Positions 36,746 through 47,288 are shown, counted from the first letter of the stretch. The stretch: 64,000 nt of DNA from Haladaptatus salinisoli (GCF_020614375.1 NZ_CP085327.1:1848823-1912822); one strand, 5' to 3'. The notes: generated from the sequence alone by a model not told the origin. Numbers and translations are program-made.

Positions 36746-37596
36746 TCACCCGTCTTCGGGGCGCGGTAACGCGACGAACTGTGGCTTTTTGATGCTAAAC
36801 GGGTCGTAGATCGATTGGTGGCACGCACAGTACACCTCGTCCGCCGCGCCGAACTTCGTACTCTGCGTCGTGCCTTTGAAGGACGGCACGCAACAGAAGT
36901 GTGTGCACTTGTCGAACCACGCCATGAATCCCCGTTGCGTGCTCGCCTCGAGCCACTCGTCGCTCCGTGCCGACCGTTCGATTCGCGGACTGCGGAGCAC
37001 TTGAACCGGTATCTCCTGTCCCCCTTCCGGCGTCCGCCACTTCGCCATCGCGGGTTTTCCGAGTCCAGATTTACCGACCGCGTTGCCCCACGTCTCGTAG
37101 TCGCTGAAGTGCTCCGCTTTCAGCGGCTCGCCGCCGGAGAGGCGTTCGCGTTGCCACGCGTACTCCTTCGGTGGATTTTCGACCGAGCGGAAGACGTTAT
37201 CGACGTCCGCATCCGGCTCGAGTCCCTCGTAGGTCTGCGCGCCGCAGTACTGGAACCACTCGGACGAGTAGGTGATACCGCCGAGTTCCATTTCGGCCTT
37301 CGTCACGGTTTCGCCGGCGGGGTTCTGCACCTTCTTGATATCGGGCCAGCGACCTTCGAGCGTGCCATCGTCGGCGATTTCGACGGGGATCTGCGGCATC
37401 TCGCGCGGCGCGGGTCCGTCGACGTTCTCGATGCCGTAGTACTGGACCGTCCCCCGCCCTCACCGGTCAGGGAGGTCGTAGATTTCAGCGAAACAGCCCC
37501 CGCGGTGCCGAGGGCGGCGAGCGTCGAACTGCCGACGACGCCTTTCACGAAGCGTCTCCGACCCGAACCGTCGGGGTACTTATCGTCGGAGGGCAT
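36746..37596 (-). pseudogene. Tat-exported Rieske [2Fe-2S] protein, frameshifted
   Basis: The first frame gives a Tat signal (GRRRFVKGVVGSSTLAALGTAGAVS). A second frame gives the rest, ending in Rieske ligands CTH (with the disulfide Cys in HFCC) and CACH. One extra G in the C/G run at 37451-37455 would join them through TVQYYGIENVDG into a protein of about 283 residues. This resembles the Rieske subunit of a bc1-like complex or a halocyanin-linked redox chain. As written the gene is broken, either truly or by a sequencing error. No cytochrome b gene is adjacent. Confidence 0.8.
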
Positions 37597-37679
37597 GTCG
37601 TCTTACGATCGGCTCTCGTTTCGCATACTTTCACGGCGTGAATCTCGGCGGGCGATAATGACAAAAAGAATTAAATAAT

Positions 37680-37850
37680 ATGGGAGAAAGTGAAGAAATC
37701 GAACGGATTTCGATACGACGCCGCACCGAACGGACCCGATACGAGCGTCTCGTTCACGCCGTCACGCGACCACCGATCGTCACGTTCGCGACGGAGCACG
37801 ATTTCGACCGGTTATTCGGGGAGTACTCCTCTCCGAACGTCCGGAACTAA
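37680..37850 (+). CDS. Possible 56-residue protein upstream of ilvE
   Basis: An open frame (MGESEEIERISIRR ... FGEYSSPNVRN) with a mix of residues that looks protein-like: basic N-terminal half, then PPIVTFATEHDFDRLFGEY. An AT-rich element (attaaataat) directly precedes the ATG, too close to be its own TATA box, which weakens the case. Same strand as ilvE, 41 bases upstream. Function unknown. Confidence 0.35.
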   Translation: MGESEEIERISIRRRTERTRYERLVHAVTRPPIVTFATEHDFDRLFGEYSSPNVRN

Positions 37851-37891
37851 TCGCCAAAACTCATTACCGTGGCCTTCGATGGGACGATTGT

Positions 37892-38821
37892 ATGAGCTTT
37901 GATGAGATGGACGTGGACACCATCTGGATGAACGGCGAGTTCGTCGACTGGGACGACGCGAACATCCACGTCCTCAGCCACGGATTACACTACGGGACGG
38001 GCGTGTTCGAAGGGGTGCGCTGTTACGACACCGAGAACGGTCCCGCTATCTTCCGGTGGGAAGAACACTTAGAGCGTCTCTACAACTCCTGTAAGCCGTA
38101 CGATATGGATATCGAGTACGATCCGGAGGAACTCACGGAGGCGACGCTCGAACTCCTCGATCGGCAGAATCTCCGCTCCTGCTACATCCGGCCGATCGCC
38201 TACTACGGCTACCACAGTCTCGGCGTCAGTCCCGGCGACTGTCCGACCGACGTGGCCATCGCCGCGTGGCCGTGGGGCGCGTACCTCGGCGAGGAGGCGC
38301 TCGAAAACGGCGTGAAGGTGATGGTCTCCTCGTGGCGCAAACACTCGTCTAGCCAGATTCCGACGAACGCCAAGACGACCGGCCTGTACGTCAACAGTCT
38401 GCTCGCCGGCGAGGAAGCCCGGCGCAACGGATTCGTGGAAGCCATCGTCCTGAACAAGGAGGGCAACGTCGCGGAAGGTCCCGGCGAGAACATCTTCCTC
38501 GTCCGCGACGGCGAGATATACACCCCCGGACTGGCCGAAGGCATCCTCGACGGCATCACCCGCAACAGCGTCATCACGATGGCCCGCGAGATGGGCTACG
38601 ACGTCAACGACAACGCGACCATCAGTCGCGGCGAACTTCACACCGCGGACGAACTGTTCTTCACCGGCAGCGCGGCGGAGGTCACCCCCATCCGGCAAGT
38701 GGACAACGTCGAAATCGGCAACGGAAGTCGCGGCCCCGTGACGGAGGAGATACAGTCGCGCTTCTTCGACCTCGTGAACCGGCGCATCGACGATCACGAA
38801 GAGTGGTTCACGTACGTCTAA
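37892..38821 (+). CDS. ilvE: Branched-chain amino acid aminotransferase
   Basis: PLP class IV transaminase that interconverts Leu/Ile/Val and their 2-oxo acids using glutamate. 309 residues, normal length. Schiff-base Lys161 (TNAKTTGLYVNS), phosphate-side and substrate motifs FEGVRCY (39-45) and EGPGENIFLV near 197. It is followed by a T-run and a perfect hairpin (38857-38876). Confidence 0.96.
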   Translation: MSFDEMDVDTIWMNGEFVDWDDANIHVLSHGLHYGTGVFEGVRCYDTENGPAIFRWEEHLERLYNSCKPYDMDIEYDPEELTEATLELLDRQNLRSCYIRPIAYYGYHSLGVSPGDCPTDVAIAAWPWGAYLGEEALENGVKVMVSSWRKHSSSQIPTNAKTTGLYVNSLLAGEEARRNGFVEAIVLNKEGNVAEGPGENIFLVRDGEIYTPGLAEGILDGITRNSVITMAREMGYDVNDNATISRGELHTADELFFTGSAAEVTPIRQVDNVEIGNGSRGPVTEEIQSRFFDLVNRRIDDHEEWFTYV

Positions 38822-38828
38822 AGGCCAC

Positions 38829-38876
38829 CTTTTTGCGGCGTCGAGTGTCCCCGCTCAGGAGACGCTTCCGTCTCCT
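38829..38876 (+). terminator. ilvE terminator: T-run and 8-bp hairpin
   Basis: A T5 run (about 38830-38834) directly follows the ilvE stop. Downstream, AGGAGACG (38857-38864) and CGTCTCCT (38869-38876) make a perfect 8-bp stem with a CTTC loop. The T-run would terminate archaeal transcription; the hairpin may protect the 3' end or serve the convergent gene. Confidence 0.5.
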
Positions 38877-38980
38877 TCGCTGCGGGCCCCGTTCCGTGTG
38901 AAAATTCGGACCAAAAAGGACTTCTCCCTTCGGTCGCTCGCATCTTCGAGTCGCTTGTGCCTCACCGAGACGGAACGCGC

Positions 38981-39868
38981 TCAGTCCGCCTTTTCCTCGA
39001 ATAGCTCTTCGACGATTTCGGTTACTGCCGCATCCTCCGCTATTGGGTATTTGAACCCCAACTCTCCTCCGACCTCCTCCGCCACCCACCGAAACAGGTC
39101 CATCGTGGCGAACAGCGCCCGCCAGAGGTCGTCCGCGTCGTAGCGGGCGAACGCGTCGCCGAGTTCGTCGACCGCCCTGTCGTCGGCCCACTCCTCCAGA
39201 AATCGCCCGCCGTGCCACGTGTCCCGGTCGGTTCGAGCGCGGGCGTGCCACCGAATCATCGGGAGCAGGCAGTCGTGTTTCATGTACCCGTCGACGCACC
39301 CCATCGCGGTCCATCGCTCCCCGCGTCGAAGTTTCTTCGCGGCCCAGACCGCGTGGTACCAGAAATCGGCGACCGACTCCCGAAACTCCTCGCCCGAAGG
39401 GGGTTCCGTTTCGGGTGGAGATTCCGGCACCGCGGCGGCCAGCGCCTCGCCGATACCGCCTTCGTCGTAGGCGACGCGGAAGCCGCGAGCGAAGGTTTCT
39501 GCGACCTCGGGGTCGACGTCGCCGCGTTCCATCGCCTCAATTCGCCCGGGGGGAACCAGCACGAAATCCACGTCGAGACCCCCCTCGAACAGAACGCGGC
39601 GCTCGGTTCCGTCCCCGGTCGCGGTCGATTCCAGAAACGTCAGCACCGGCGTCCCGAGTTCGGAGAGCCAGTCGGTTTCCGAGAGATAGCCGTCCGGGTC
39701 GGTCGTGACGACCACCAGGTCGAGGTCGGACCATTCGTCCGCCGGGCGGCGCTCTCGCGCGCGCGATCCGAGAACCACGATTCCTCGCAGGTCCGGTGCC
39801 GCCTCGGCCCGAGCGACGAATCGGTCGAGCAGTCGCTCGTAGGCGGCGTCGGCTTTTCGGTCGGTCAT
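38981..39868 (-). CDS. ANT(6)/AadK-like nucleotidyltransferase
   Basis: 295 residues. The nucleotidyltransferase signature GSRARERRPADEWSDLDLVV (Gly34-Ser35, Asp48 and Asp50) and the following LGTPVLTFLESTATGDGTERRVLFEGGLDVDFVLVP match streptomycin 6-adenylyltransferases (AadK type), as does the all-helical C-terminal half (YHAVWAAKKLRRGERW, YMKHDCLLPMIRWHA). The bacterial enzymes adenylylate streptomycin. The archaeal substrate is unknown, since archaeal ribosomes are largely insensitive to streptomycin. Convergent with ilvE. Confidence 0.82.
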   Translation of the reverse strand: MTDRKADAAYERLLDRFVARAEAAPDLRGIVVLGSRARERRPADEWSDLDLVVVTTDPDGYLSETDWLSELGTPVLTFLESTATGDGTERRVLFEGGLDVDFVLVPPGRIEAMERGDVDPEVAETFARGFRVAYDEGGIGEALAAAVPESPPETEPPSGEEFRESVADFWYHAVWAAKKLRRGERWTAMGCVDGYMKHDCLLPMIRWHARARTDRDTWHGGRFLEEWADDRAVDELGDAFARYDADDLWRALFATMDLFRWVAEEVGGELGFKYPIAEDAAVTEIVEELFEEKAD

Positions 39869-39911
39869 ACTGCTCGTGCGACGGTAGAAGAAAAAACGCT
39901 GTCGAGAGCGG

Positions 39912-40604
39912 TTAGCTCGTGACGACGACTTCGCCCTCGGCCACTTCCGGTTCGCGTGCCCGCTCTTCTCCCCGCTCCTCCTCTTCTTTCTTCGCCTTTA
40001 TCTTCTTCATCCGGAAGATCTCCTCGCGCTCCTGCTCTTCGAGTTTCTGCTCGATGTAATCCTGCGCTTCGTACAGTTCGGGCAGGAGTTTGAACTCCAG
40101 CGCGTTGACGCGTCGCTTCGTCGTTTCGATCTCGGTGAGCATCTTCTTCATCGCGGTCTCGACCTCCGCGGCGAGAATGATGCTCTCGATGAGTTCCTCG
40201 TAGGCGTCCGCGGTCTCGTCGATGCGGGCGCTGGTTCCGAGCACGCCGTACCCCCGCTCGTCGAGCGATTTCTTGACCTTCGACGACTCGATCTGCGGAA
40301 CGACGACCCCCATGATGTTCTTCGACTCCGTCGTTATCTCGGGGTGTTCCTGCAGCGCCGCGGCCGCCCCGCGAACCGCCACGTCCCCCTCCATCGCGCG
40401 GGCCATGTTGATGGTCTGTTGCGCGCGTTCGTAATCCTCCTCGAGACCGGAGCGTACGTCCTGCGCTTGGTCGAGGATGTCCATGAACTCCATGATGAGG
40501 CCGTCACGCTTCTTCTCCAGCGTGCCGTGGCCCCGCTCGGAGAGGTCGATGCGATCCTCTATCTGCATCAGTTCTTTCCGAGTGGGTTTGACGTCCTTAG
40601 CCAT
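39912..40604 (-). CDS. atpD: A-type ATP synthase subunit D
   Basis: Central-stalk coiled-coil rotor subunit, 230 residues. Typical N terminus [32 protein letters not shown] and C-terminal helix [35 protein letters not shown], then a charged tail. It is separated from atpB by an opposite-strand gene, so it must use its own promoter, in contrast to the remaining subunits. Confidence 0.95.
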   Translation of the reverse strand: MAKDVKPTRKELMQIEDRIDLSERGHGTLEKKRDGLIMEFMDILDQAQDVRSGLEEDYERAQQTINMARAMEGDVAVRGAAAALQEHPEITTESKNIMGVVVPQIESSKVKKSLDERGYGVLGTSARIDETADAYEELIESIILAAEVETAMKKMLTEIETTKRRVNALEFKLLPELYEAQDYIEQKLEEQEREEIFRMKKIKAKKEEEERGEERAREPEVAEGEVVVTS

Positions 40605-40782
40605 CTTGCTTGATGGTAAAAACTCGAAGGGGATAATTCTTTACAGTCGGGATTCGCCGCGTCGACGCGCAGCGCACCGAGAACCGACCTCGAACCGCGA
40701 TACGGGGGCCCTTCGACGATCGAATTTTATATCGATGGGCCGAGAACGTCCGATACCGGTCCCCCCGGACGCCGACCTCGAT

Positions 40783-42132
40783 ATGAGTCCACCGCACGAC
40801 CCCTCCGACGAGAACCGACCGCTCCGCGTCCTCCACTTCGCGGACCTCGAAACCGTCTACGATTCTCCCGAACACGTCGGTCGCCTCGCCGGGCGCATCG
40901 ACGCGCTTCGAGACGAGAGTACGTTGGTCGTCGGCGCGGGGGACGACACGGCGCTCGGATCGCTCGCGCTCGTCACCGCCGAGGGACGGGCGCAGGCCCG
41001 CCCGTTCTTCGAGGCGGTTCGCCCGGACGCCGAGACGTTCGGCAACCACGACCTCGACCCCGGCATCGACCGCGCCCTCGAACTCACCGACGGGACGCCC
41101 CAGGAGTGGCTCTGCGCCAACGTTCGGGGTCTCGATTCGGTCGCCCCGTCCGCGCGCTTCGAGGTCGGCGGCCGCCGAGTCGGCGTCGTCGGCGTCGCCC
41201 ACCCGCAAACGGCCGAGATGTGCGGGGTCAACGTGACGTTCACCGACCCCGTCTCGGCGACGAACCGCGAAGCCGCCGCCCTCCGCGAACGGGGAGCGAA
41301 GTACGTCGTCTGCCTCGCGCACCTCGGCGACGACCCGAACTTTGCGGCGGCGGTCGACGTCGACGCGGTGCTCTGCGGACACGAAACAACGCGACGAACT
41401 CGTCGCGTCGAAGGCACGCTCCTCGTGCAAACCGGCGGCAACGGCACCGAAATCGCGGAGGTCGTCTTCGACGGCGGCGAGCCGACCGTCACGTTCCACG
41501 CGACCGCGGAGGCACCGATCGACCGGAGCGTGGCTGCGACGTACCGCCGTCGTCGAAACGCCGCCGGACTGGACGACGTGGTCGCCACCGTCGCCGACCC
41601 CGTCGAGCGCACGGCCGACGTCAGGTTCGGAGGCGAGTGCCGTCTCGGCAACTTCGTCGCGGACGCCTACCACGAGGAGACGGGCGCGGACGTCGGCCTC
41701 GTCCACTCCGCGTCCCTGCGCGAAGGGCTGCCGCTCGCAGACGAGGGGACGGTCGCGGACGTACTCGGCGTCGTCCCCTTCGAAACGCCGCTGGTCGAAC
41801 TCGAACTGACCGGCGGCGACCTCCGCGCCGCGCTCGAATGGAGCGGCGAACCGTTCGGCGACGAGGGCGGGGTCAATCTCCACCTCTCGGGCGCTCGCGT
41901 TCGCCTGGACGGCGGGCGCATCGCCGAATTGCGAATCGGCGGTGGCGCGTTCGACGCGGGGAAAACGTATCGCGCGGCGCTGATGAACTACCTCCCGCGG
42001 ACCGAGTACTTCCCGACCCTGTCGGCGGAGAACGTCGTCGCCGAACGCGGGCCGCAGTACGAAGCGGTGGTCGCGCACGCGAGAGACGGCGGTCTCCGCG
42101 TGAACTGCGACGGGAGAATACGGAGAGGGTAA
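40783..42132 (+). CDS. Metallophosphatase / 5'-nucleotidase-like protein with altered metal ligands
   Basis: 449 residues: a metallophosphatase domain (about 15-240) and a C-terminal 5'-nucleotidase substrate domain (GGECRLGNFVADAYHEETGADVGLVHSASLREGLP). GNHDLD and AHLGDD are intact, but the first motif reads HFADLETVY (Glu where DxH has His) and the usual GHxH reads GHETT, so two expected metal ligands are missing. No export signal is visible. ATG 40783 fits the TATA box ttttatat (about 40725-40732) with a leader; ATG 40735 is the alternative. It separates atpB from atpD and converges with atpB. Confidence 0.8.
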   Translation: MSPPHDPSDENRPLRVLHFADLETVYDSPEHVGRLAGRIDALRDESTLVVGAGDDTALGSLALVTAEGRAQARPFFEAVRPDAETFGNHDLDPGIDRALELTDGTPQEWLCANVRGLDSVAPSARFEVGGRRVGVVGVAHPQTAEMCGVNVTFTDPVSATNREAAALRERGAKYVVCLAHLGDDPNFAAAVDVDAVLCGHETTRRTRRVEGTLLVQTGGNGTEIAEVVFDGGEPTVTFHATAEAPIDRSVAATYRRRRNAAGLDDVVATVADPVERTADVRFGGECRLGNFVADAYHEETGADVGLVHSASLREGLPLADEGTVADVLGVVPFETPLVELELTGGDLRAALEWSGEPFGDEGGVNLHLSGARVRLDGGRIAELRIGGGAFDAGKTYRAALMNYLPRTEYFPTLSAENVVAERGPQYEAVVAHARDGGLRVNCDGRIRRG

Positions 42133-42138
42133 AACCGA

Positions 42139-43560
42139 CTAGTCGGCCGCGACTTCTTCGGCTTCCGGCGTCTCTTCTTCGGGGTAGTACTTCTCGATGT
42201 ACTCCTCGTCGATGCGGTTGAGTTCCTCCTTCGGCAGCATGCTGAGGAGGTCCCAGCCGATGGTCAGCGTCTCCTCGATGTCGCGGTTCGTCTGGAATCC
42301 CTGGTCGACGAACTCCTTCTCGAAGCGCTCGGCGAAGTCGAGGTACTTGTTGTCGCGCTCGCTCAGCGCCTCGCGACCGACGATGTTCACGAGGTCGCGC
42401 AGGTCCTCACCCTCCGCGTACGCCGCGTACATCTGGTCGGACACGCCGGAGTGGTCCTCGCGGGTGAGACCCTCGCCGATACCGTCGTCCATCAGCCGCG
42501 ACAGGCTGGGGAGCGGGTTGATCGGCGGTTGGATACCCTGCGAGTTCAGGTCGCGGTCGATGTAGATCTGTCCCTCGGTGATGTAGCCGGTGAGGTCGGG
42601 AATTGGGTGCGTGTCGTCGTCGCCGGGCATCGTGAGGATGGGAATCTGCGTGACCGAGCCCTCGCGACCCTCGATGCGACCCGCGCGCTCGTACAGTTGC
42701 GCGAGGTCGGTGTACATGTATCCGGGGTAACCGCGTCGACCCGGCACCTCCTCGCGCGCTGCGCCGATTTCGCGCAGCGCCTCGCAGTAGTTGGTCATGT
42801 CCGTCAGGATGACGAGCACGTGGTAGTCCTTGTCGAACGCGAGGTACTCCGCCGTGGTGAGCGCGAGTCGCGGGGTGACCGTCCGCTCGACAGCGGGGTC
42901 GTCCGCGAGGTTCATGAAGACCACGGAGCGCTCCAGCGCGCCGGTGCGCTCGAAGTCCTCCATGAACTCGTTCGCCTCCTCCGCGGTGATGCCCATCGCG
43001 CCGAACACCACTGCGAACTCGCTCCCGCCCTCGCCCTCCTCGTCGGCTTCCTCGGGCACGCTCGCCTGTCGCGCGATCTGCAGCGCGAGCTCGTTGTGCG
43101 GCAGTCCCGACGCCGAGAAGATGGGAAGCTTCTGTCCGCGAACCAGCGTGTTCATGCCGTCGATGGCGGACACGCCGGTCTGGATGAACTCCTCGGGGTA
43201 CTCGCGGGCGTAGGGGTTGATGGCCGCGCCCACGATGTCGCGGCGCTCGTCCGGGACGATTTCGGGGCCGCCGTCGATGGGGTTACCGGATCCGTCGAGC
43301 ACGCGCCCGAGCAGGTCCTCCGTGACGGGCATCTTCATGGTCTCGCCGAGGAACCGAACCGACGACTGGCGGTCGATACCTTCGGTGCCCTCGAACACCT
43401 GAATCGAGACGAGTCCCTCGCTCGATTCGAGCACCTGTCCGCGCAGCGTGTCGCCTGCGGGCGTCTCGATTTCGACGATTTCGTCGTAACCGATCGGCTC
43501 GTCGACCTCGGCGAACACCAGCGGACCGCTGATCTCCGTGATGGTCTGATACTCTTTCAT
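42139..43560 (-). CDS. atpB: A-type ATP synthase subunit B
   Basis: Non-catalytic nucleotide-binding regulatory subunit, 473 residues. It lacks the canonical P-loop, as expected for subunit B, and has [40 protein letters not shown] and the conserved [32 protein letters not shown]. The start at 43560 overlaps the atpA stop by one base. Last gene of the main operon; a 12-bp palindrome (42135-42146) spans its stop. Confidence 0.97.
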   Translation of the reverse strand: MKEYQTITEISGPLVFAEVDEPIGYDEIVEIETPAGDTLRGQVLESSEGLVSIQVFEGTEGIDRQSSVRFLGETMKMPVTEDLLGRVLDGSGNPIDGGPEIVPDERRDIVGAAINPYAREYPEEFIQTGVSAIDGMNTLVRGQKLPIFSASGLPHNELALQIARQASVPEEADEEGEGGSEFAVVFGAMGITAEEANEFMEDFERTGALERSVVFMNLADDPAVERTVTPRLALTTAEYLAFDKDYHVLVILTDMTNYCEALREIGAAREEVPGRRGYPGYMYTDLAQLYERAGRIEGREGSVTQIPILTMPGDDDTHPIPDLTGYITEGQIYIDRDLNSQGIQPPINPLPSLSRLMDDGIGEGLTREDHSGVSDQMYAAYAEGEDLRDLVNIVGREALSERDNKYLDFAERFEKEFVDQGFQTNRDIEETLTIGWDLLSMLPKEELNRIDEEYIEKYYPEEETPEAEEVAAD

Positions 43561-45320
43561 TAGTATTTCTCCCTGAGCTGTTCGGTGATGTCTTCCTCGA
43601 CTTCGCTGATGAAGTCGTCCCACTCCTCGGCCGTCCCCATGCGGTTCAGGCGCGGAGCGGCGTCGATGTCGGTGATCTCCTCGACGGGGACGCCCGCTTC
43701 GAGCGCGGCGAACGCCTCCTCGTTGAACGTCTGGATCGCTTCGAGCATCCGGTAGGTCTTCTCCGGCGAGCAGAACATGTCAACGTCGTGGAACGCGTTC
43801 TGCTGGAGCCACCCCTCGCGCAGGTAGCGCGCGACTTCGAGGGTGAGCTGCTGGTCTTCAGGCAGCGCGTCCTTCCCGACGAGCTGGACGATCTCCTGCA
43901 GGTCGCCCTCCTCGTCGAGCACGTCGGTCGCCCACTGGCGCTTCTCCGGGAAGTCCGGCTCGACGTTCTGCTCGTACCACGGATCGAGTTGGTCTTTGTA
44001 CAGCGAGTAGGACTCGTCCCAGTTGATGGACGGGAAGTGACGCCGTTCCGCGAGGTCGGCGTCCAGCGCCCAGAACGTCTTCACGATGCGCAGGGTGTTC
44101 TGCGTCACCGGCTCGGAGAAGTCGCCGCCGGGCGGCGACACCGCACCGATAACCGACACCGAACCCTCCGTTCCGTTGATGTTCTCGAACTTGCCCGCGC
44201 GCTCGTAGAACTCGGCGAGGCGGGCGGCGAGGTACGCCGGGTACCCCTCTTCGCCGGGCATCTCTTCGAGACGCGAGGAAATCTCGCGCATCGCCTCCGC
44301 CCACCGCGAGGTGGAGTCGGCCATCAGCGCCACGTCGTACCCCATGTCGCGGAAGTACTCTGCGATGGTGATACCCGTGTAGATGCACGACTCGCGCGCG
44401 GCCACGGGCATGTTCGACGTGTTGGCGATGAGGCACGTCCGCGACATGAGCGGTTTGCCCGTTCGCGGGTCTTCGAGTTCCGGGAAGTCCTCGATAACTT
44501 CCGTCATCTCGTTGCCGCGCTCGCCGCAGCCGACGTAGACGACGATGTCCGCGTCGGCCCACTTCGCGAGCGAGTGCTGCGTCACCGTCTTCCCGGAGCC
44601 GAACGGTCCCGGAATCGCGGCCGTCCCGCCCTTGGCGATGGGGAAGAGGCCGTCGAGGATGCGCTGACCGGACACGAGCGGCGTCCGGGGCGTCTGCTTG
44701 TCGACGGAGGGCCGCGCTTCACGAACCGGCCACTCTTGTTGCATCTGTATCTCTTCGCCGTTGTCGAGTTCGACGACGGTGTCCGTGACGGCGTAGTTGC
44801 CCTCCTTCACGGCGACGACTTCGCCGCCCTCGTAGTTCGGCGGCACCATCACCTTGTGTTCGATGCTCTCCGTTTCGGGGACGATGCCGACGATGTCGCC
44901 GGCTTCGACGTCGTCTCCTTCCTCGACCGAGGGGGTGAACTCCCACGTCTTCTCCTGGTCGATTCCGGGTGCGTCCACGCCGCGGTCGAGGAACGCGCCC
45001 ATCTTCTCTTCGAGCACGTCGAGCGGGCGCTGCACTCCGTCGTAGATGGAGTACAGCATGCCCGGCCCGAGGTCGACCGACAGCGGCTCACCCGTATTCT
45101 CGACGGGTTCGCCGGGGGCGACGTTCGAGGTTTCCTCGTACACCTGAATCGTCGTGCTGTTTCCTTCGATTTCGATGACCTCGCCCATCAGCCCTTCCTC
45201 GCCGACGTACACCACGTCGTTCATCCGGGCTTCGAGGTCCGTGGCGGTCACGACCGGACCGCTCACGCTCTGAATGACGCCGTCCTCGCGGACGACGTCG
45301 GTGTCTGTTGCCTGGCTCAT
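43560..45320 (-). CDS. atpA: A-type ATP synthase catalytic subunit A
   Basis: Catalytic subunit, 586 residues, with the P-loop GPFGSGKT (about 238-245), the A-type specific bulge insertion ([29 protein letters not shown]), [18 protein letters not shown] and [22 protein letters not shown]. No intein is present. The start overlaps the atpF stop (ATGA). Confidence 0.98.
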   Translation of the reverse strand: MSQATDTDVVREDGVIQSVSGPVVTATDLEARMNDVVYVGEEGLMGEVIEIEGNSTTIQVYEETSNVAPGEPVENTGEPLSVDLGPGMLYSIYDGVQRPLDVLEEKMGAFLDRGVDAPGIDQEKTWEFTPSVEEGDDVEAGDIVGIVPETESIEHKVMVPPNYEGGEVVAVKEGNYAVTDTVVELDNGEEIQMQQEWPVREARPSVDKQTPRTPLVSGQRILDGLFPIAKGGTAAIPGPFGSGKTVTQHSLAKWADADIVVYVGCGERGNEMTEVIEDFPELEDPRTGKPLMSRTCLIANTSNMPVAARESCIYTGITIAEYFRDMGYDVALMADSTSRWAEAMREISSRLEEMPGEEGYPAYLAARLAEFYERAGKFENINGTEGSVSVIGAVSPPGGDFSEPVTQNTLRIVKTFWALDADLAERRHFPSINWDESYSLYKDQLDPWYEQNVEPDFPEKRQWATDVLDEEGDLQEIVQLVGKDALPEDQQLTLEVARYLREGWLQQNAFHDVDMFCSPEKTYRMLEAIQTFNEEAFAALEAGVPVEEITDIDAAPRLNRMGTAEEWDDFISEVEEDITEQLREKY

Positions 45321-45658
45321 TCGTTGTCACCTTGTTCGTCTTCGTCCATGAGGTCGATACCGATTGCGCGCTTGATCTGGTCGCGGAGGCCGCCGCTTCC
45401 CGCGCCACCACCCAGCGTCACGAGGGTGGGTTCCACGCTCGTCTCCACGTCGTTTCTGACGTTGCGAGAGAGGTGTGCAAGGTCGTCGTCGTGCATCACG
45501 ATGATGCCAACGTCGTCGTCGTCCAACATCCCGGAGACCGCGTCGTCCAGTTCGGATTCCTTCGCGTCGTCCGAAACGTTCGCGAACTTCCGGACGCCCG
45601 CGAGTCGGAACCCGGTCGTGAACTCCGAACTTCCGATGACGGCTATCTCCTGGCTCAT
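45317..45658 (-). CDS. atpF: A-type ATP synthase subunit F
   Basis: Small regulatory stalk subunit, 113 residues: [21 protein letters not shown] is the characteristic N-terminal Rossmann-like strand-loop, and [18 protein letters not shown] follows. The start at 45658 is chosen to give this N terminus and overlaps the atpC stop (ATGA), while its own stop overlaps the atpA start. Confidence 0.94.
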   Translation of the reverse strand: MSQEIAVIGSSEFTTGFRLAGVRKFANVSDDAKESELDDAVSGMLDDDDVGIIVMHDDDLAHLSRNVRNDVETSVEPTLVTLGGGAGSGGLRDQIKRAIGIDLMDEDEQGDNE

Positions 45659-46710
45659 AGTACCACCAGTTCTTCTTCTATCTCGTCCTCGGATAATCCG
45701 GCTTCGCGCCCGCGCGCGATGGCACGAATGTTGTCCACCTCGCGCTGTTTGGCGAGCACGTACGCCAGCACCGGACACACCGACAGCGGAAACACGTGCG
45801 AGAGGTGGTTCGAGTATTCGAGCAGTGCAGCATCTAGTGCGTGCTCGAATCCGATGAGGCTGTCGGCTCGCTCCAGTTCGTCCAGCGCCTCGTCGAGTTC
45901 GCTCCCGTACGGACTGTCTCGAACGCGGGCGATGAGCTCCTCGGTGTTACCCGCGAGCTGTCCCAGTTCGCTCGCGCTGAACAGCCGACCGCCCTCGATG
46001 AAGTACTCCGAGGGGTCGATGTTCGCGCCGCTTCGGCTGATTCGAAGCGCGTTTCTCACGTTCCGGAAGTCGATCTCGGCTTGCAGGAACTCGACGTACA
46101 ACTGCGTCGCGCGGTTCTCGGTATCCGAGACGCCTCCCATCAGTCCCTCGTAGTACGCGCGGTCGACCGCGTTCTCCAGCGGAATCAATAGTCCGGTGGA
46201 TTCGTAGTCCTCGTAGGCGGCTTCGAGGTGGTCGCCGAAGATGGTCGTGTCGAGCATCTCGACGACGTCCTCGATGGTTCCCACGTCGGAGAGACGATCG
46301 AGCAACTCCTCGTCGAACTCGCCCGCGCGAATCAGGTCGTCGCGAATCGACTGGCTGTCGGCGTCCGCGTAGATGCCGCGAAGCGCCGTCTTGACGTTCC
46401 ACGCGTCGAACTTCCGCAGGTACCGGGCGATGAGGGTGTACAGCCTCCCGTCGGCCCAGTCCAGCAGGTCGTCGAAGTGCTTGGCGAGGTTGCGGTTCAG
46501 CGCGTACTCCACGAGGTCGACGCCGTCGTAGCGCGCGCCGAGCGCGTTGACCTCGGACTCGTACTCGGTCTCCTCCATGTACCGTGCGATCTCGCCCGGT
46601 CCCATGCGGAGGAGCTTTCGGTAATCCTCCTCGTCGAACAGGGCCGCCCGTCGCGCCCTGACTCGCGCGGAGACGTACTCGTAGTTCGAGGTCCCTTCGG
46701 TCGTGCTCAT
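45655..46710 (-). CDS. atpC: A-type ATP synthase subunit C
   Basis: Helical funnel-shaped subunit linking the central stalk to the membrane ring, 351 residues, V-type d-subunit family (NYEYVSARVRARRAALF at the start; VCPVLAYVLAKQREVDNIRAIARG near the end). ATGA-type overlaps with both neighbours. Confidence 0.95.
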   Translation of the reverse strand: MSTTEGTSNYEYVSARVRARRAALFDEEDYRKLLRMGPGEIARYMEETEYESEVNALGARYDGVDLVEYALNRNLAKHFDDLLDWADGRLYTLIARYLRKFDAWNVKTALRGIYADADSQSIRDDLIRAGEFDEELLDRLSDVGTIEDVVEMLDTTIFGDHLEAAYEDYESTGLLIPLENAVDRAYYEGLMGGVSDTENRATQLYVEFLQAEIDFRNVRNALRISRSGANIDPSEYFIEGGRLFSASELGQLAGNTEELIARVRDSPYGSELDEALDELERADSLIGFEHALDAALLEYSNHLSHVFPLSVCPVLAYVLAKQREVDNIRAIARGREAGLSEDEIEEELVVL

Positions 46711-47288
46711 TGCTCGAACAGCCGCGAACTGATTGCTTGGAGGTTATCCTCCCACACGTCTTCGAGCACCGAATCGAACGTGTTGTTCACGCGAACGCGG
46801 GACGCCTCGCTCTCGGCGACGACCCCGCCGAGGCAGTCGTACTCGCCCGCGTACTCGAAGCCGTCGTAGTCGGCGACCACGTCGGTGAGCAGCGCCTCGT
46901 CGTCGGCGCGTCCGTACACGCGGACGGTGTTGCCCGCCTCGAACTCCTCCGCCGCCGCGTCGAGCAGCGACCGCGTCAGTTCTTCGCGGTCGTCGCCGCC
47001 GAGTGAGGCGATTCGCTCTTCCACGTCGGAACGAACCTCCTGCAACACGTCGCGGCGGGCTTCCAGCCGCTTCTGCTTGGCTTCGAGCTTCGCGCTGGAG
47101 AGCTTCTGCTCTCGCTCCCGCTTGATCTGGCTCTCGATGTCGTGCTCTTTCGCCGCGAGAATCTCCTCGGCGTCCGACTCCGCCTCGGCGACTATCTCGT
47201 CCGCTCGGGCTTCGCCTTTCGCGCGAATCTCCTCCGCACGCTCGCGGGCTTCGTTTCTAATATCCTCAACTACCGTTTCCAGGCTCAT
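46707..47288 (-). CDS. atpE: A-type ATP synthase subunit E
   Basis: Peripheral-stalk subunit, 193 residues: long N-terminal coiled coil (RNEARERAEEIRAKGEARADEIVAEAESDAEEILAAKE, about 10-50) and a globular C-terminal domain ending in the conserved TFDSVLEDVWEDNLQAISSRLF. It pairs with subunit H. Overlaps the atpC start. Confidence 0.95.
   Translation of the reverse strand: MSLETVVEDIRNEARERAEEIRAKGEARADEIVAEAESDAEEILAAKEHDIESQIKREREQKLSSAKLEAKQKRLEARRDVLQEVRSDVEERIASLGGDDREELTRSLLDAAAEEFEAGNTVRVYGRADDEALLTDVVADYDGFEYAGEYDCLGGVVAESEASRVRVNNTFDSVLEDVWEDNLQAISSRLFEQ

Noticed and set aside
42135..42146. 12-bp palindrome CCGACTAGTCGG as a terminator
   Set aside because: It has no loop or T-run and spans the atpB stop; at this length it can arise by chance, so it is noted only in the atpB entry.
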